Origin: JAJEFO01 sp965221845
GTDB taxonomy: Bacteria; Pseudomonadota; Alphaproteobacteria; Rhodobacterales; Rhodobacteraceae
Direction: 5' to 3'
Assembly: GCA_965221845.1 (NCBI GenBank)
Contig: OZ244919.1
Span: 1,984,001 to 2,048,000 of the forward strand
DNA: 64,000 nt
The translations under genes and the position numbers were made by a program. Below, in pieces: positions 63,068 through 64,000 of this stretch. The notes under the pieces were generated by a model. It saw only the letters and a list, made by a program, of their open reading frames with translations, had not been told where the DNA came from and made no database searches. Position 1 is the first letter of the stretch; each line of letters starts with the position of its first letter.

Positions 63068-63610
63068 TCAGCGCGGGGACCGCTTGGCCAGGATCCGCTG
63101 AAGCGTTCGCCGATGCATGTTCAGGCGTCGCGCCGTCTCGCTGACGTTGCGGCCGCACAGCTCGTAGACCCTCTGGATGTGTTCCCAGCGGACCCGGTCA
63201 GCGCTCATCGGATCGATCGGCGGCGGCGGCAACTCGCCCTCAGGCGCCAGGAGCGCCATGGTGACGTCATTTGCATCGGCCGGCTTTGACAGGTAGTCCG
63301 TCGCTCCCGTCTTGACCGCCGCCACCGCCGTGGCGATCGCGCCGTAGCCCGTCAGGACGACAATGCGGCTGTCCTTCCTGCGTTCGCGAATGCATTCGAC
63401 CACGTCCAGGCCGTTCCCGTCGTCAAGCCGCAGGTCAACGATCGCGTATGCCGGCGGCGATGCGGCGGCGGCCTTCCTCCCGGCGGCAACCGAGCCCGCC
63501 ATCGTGACCTGGAATCCCCGCTTCTCCATTGCCCGGGACAGGCGCCTCAGGAACGGTTCGTCGTCGTCGACGATCAGCAGTGACGGGTCTGGTCCGATCT
63601 CTTCGTGCAT
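63068..63610 (-). CDS. regA: ActR/PrrA/RegA-family redox response regulator
   Basis: RegA/PrrA is the DNA-binding partner of the redox-sensing kinase RegB/PrrB, controlling respiration and other energy pathways. The 180-residue protein has the receiver domain with LLIVDDDEPFLRRLSRAMEK (acidic pocket), the phospho-Asp in AIVDLRLDDGNGLDVV, and VVLTGYGAIATAVAAVKTGA with the Lys in YLSKPADANDV. The C-terminal helix-turn-helix WEHIQRVYELCGRNVSETAR, RRLNMHRRTLQRILAKR is nearly invariant in the family. ATG 63610 is preferred over an upstream Met at 63637. senC lies upstream in the same direction. Confidence 0.95.
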   Translation of the reverse strand: MHEEIGPDPSLLIVDDDEPFLRRLSRAMEKRGFQVTMAGSVAAGRKAAAASPPAYAIVDLRLDDGNGLDVVECIRERRKDSRIVVLTGYGAIATAVAAVKTGATDYLSKPADANDVTMALLAPEGELPPPPIDPMSADRVRWEHIQRVYELCGRNVSETARRLNMHRRTLQRILAKRSPR

Positions 63611-63669
63611 TTCCGCTGTCGCGCTCGATCCGGGCAAGACTAGCCCCTGGCGCGGACGCCGTCAAACCC

Positions 63670-64000
63670 TCAGGACCTGGCGATCAGGCATGCCACGGCC
63701 TCCGCGATCGCCTCCGCCGTGTGCTCCCTGCGAAAATACGTGCCGAGCTCGTTGCCGGGAAACATCAGGTAGGTGAAGGTGGAATGGTCGACAAGATAGA
63801 ACTCGCCGCTTCCCTCGCCTCTTGCATAATACGCGCGATACGCGTCGGCCGCGGCCCGGACCTGTTCCGCGCTGCCCGTAAGGGCGATCATTTCCGGAAA
63901 CATGTCGTCGGCGTACTGGCCCAGCACCTCCGGCGTGTCCCTCTCGGGGTCGACCGAGATGAACACGAGGGCGACGTCGTGCCCCTGTTCCGCCAGGAGG
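63670..64000 (-). CDS. senC: SCO1/SenC/PrrC-type protein, 3' part (cut by window edge)
   Basis: SenC/PrrC proteins are copper-binding thioredoxin-fold proteins used in cytochrome oxidase assembly and linked to RegBA signalling. The visible 109 residues (from the window edge) read VALVFISVDPERDTPEVLGQ, YADDMFPEMIALTGSAEQVR and the conserved His segment FYLVDHSTFTYLMFPGNE. The upstream CxxxC copper motif and the membrane anchor lie outside the window. Stop to regA start is 59 bp, so they are probably co-transcribed. Confidence 0.92.
   Translation of the reverse strand, partial: LLAEQGHDVALVFISVDPERDTPEVLGQYADDMFPEMIALTGSAEQVRAAADAYRAYYARGEGSGEFYLVDHSTFTYLMFPGNELGTYFRREHTAEAIAEAVACLIARS

Noticed and set aside
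1..64000. CRISPR array
   Set aside because: No series of short direct repeats with regular unique spacers was seen. The repeats found are IS ends, inverted copies or homopolymers.

Overview
The window comes from a GC-rich alphaproteobacterium, most likely a member of the Rhodobacterales (Rhodobacteraceae-like). The pointers are a 65-residue SecE next to tRNA-Trp, a RegA/PrrA-type regulator beside a SenC/PrrC (SCO) gene, and blocks arranged as in that order: HIG1-type small protein with a PduO-type adenosyltransferase; rpsT, enoyl-CoA hydratase, mutM, ubiE and ubiB; and hemY, mitofilin-like gene, hemD, tsaD, gpsA, EVE gene. This is family and gene-order reasoning, since no rRNA is present.

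Housekeeping blocks alternate with dense insertion-sequence debris. Positions 1-17.5 kb are mostly mobile: an IS1595-type transposase, a frameshifted EcoRI-type methyltransferase joined to an HNH nuclease, a signal-peptide gene interrupted by a C20 tract, IS30 and TnpB remnants, a Uma2 gene, a 1.8-kb ISKra4-like element, an epimerase, and an IS5 / IS630 / IS5 stack lying against secE. After that come a D12 methylase remnant and a large serine recombinase remnant. From 17.5 to 26.7 kb there is an intact core: parC, an SDR, a HIG1-type protein, the cobalamin adenosyltransferase, rpsT, an enoyl-CoA hydratase, mutM, ubiE and ubiB. From 26.7 to 34.9 kb an intact IS630 is followed by a sugar-acid dehydratase, a complete tungstate-type ABC transporter (tupBCA), an IS with a 10-bp target duplication, and an AhpD-like gene. 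From 35.1 to 41.2 kb two inverted IS4-type copies flank three small exported-protein genes. From 42.7 to 58.4 kb the chromosome is largely intact: threonine aldolase, tRNA-Thr, hemY, a mitofilin-like gene, hemD, tsaD, gpsA, an EVE gene, a DUF1761 gene, a glycerate kinase, an outer-membrane barrel, ahcY, and squalene genes hpnC, hpnE and hpnD. Another IS graveyard (58.5-62.3 kb) precedes an HD hydrolase, regA and the 3' part of senC at the right edge.

The intact genes cover quinone synthesis (ubiE, ubiB), heme synthesis (hemD, hemY), squalene formation (hpnC, hpnD, hpnE), SAM recycling (ahcY), DNA repair and decatenation (mutM, parC), protein export (secE) and redox control (regA, senC). The main theme is IS expansion with very precise insertion sites. 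TA-targeting elements sit exactly in the TAG stop codons of secE, ubiB and the dehydratase, so these genes remain intact although downstream linkage is broken. Other features worth attention are long G/C homopolymers, including one inside a signal-peptide gene; a TnpB fragment framed by 78-bp inverted repeats; and a set of small coiled-coil membrane proteins that lie beside the IS debris.
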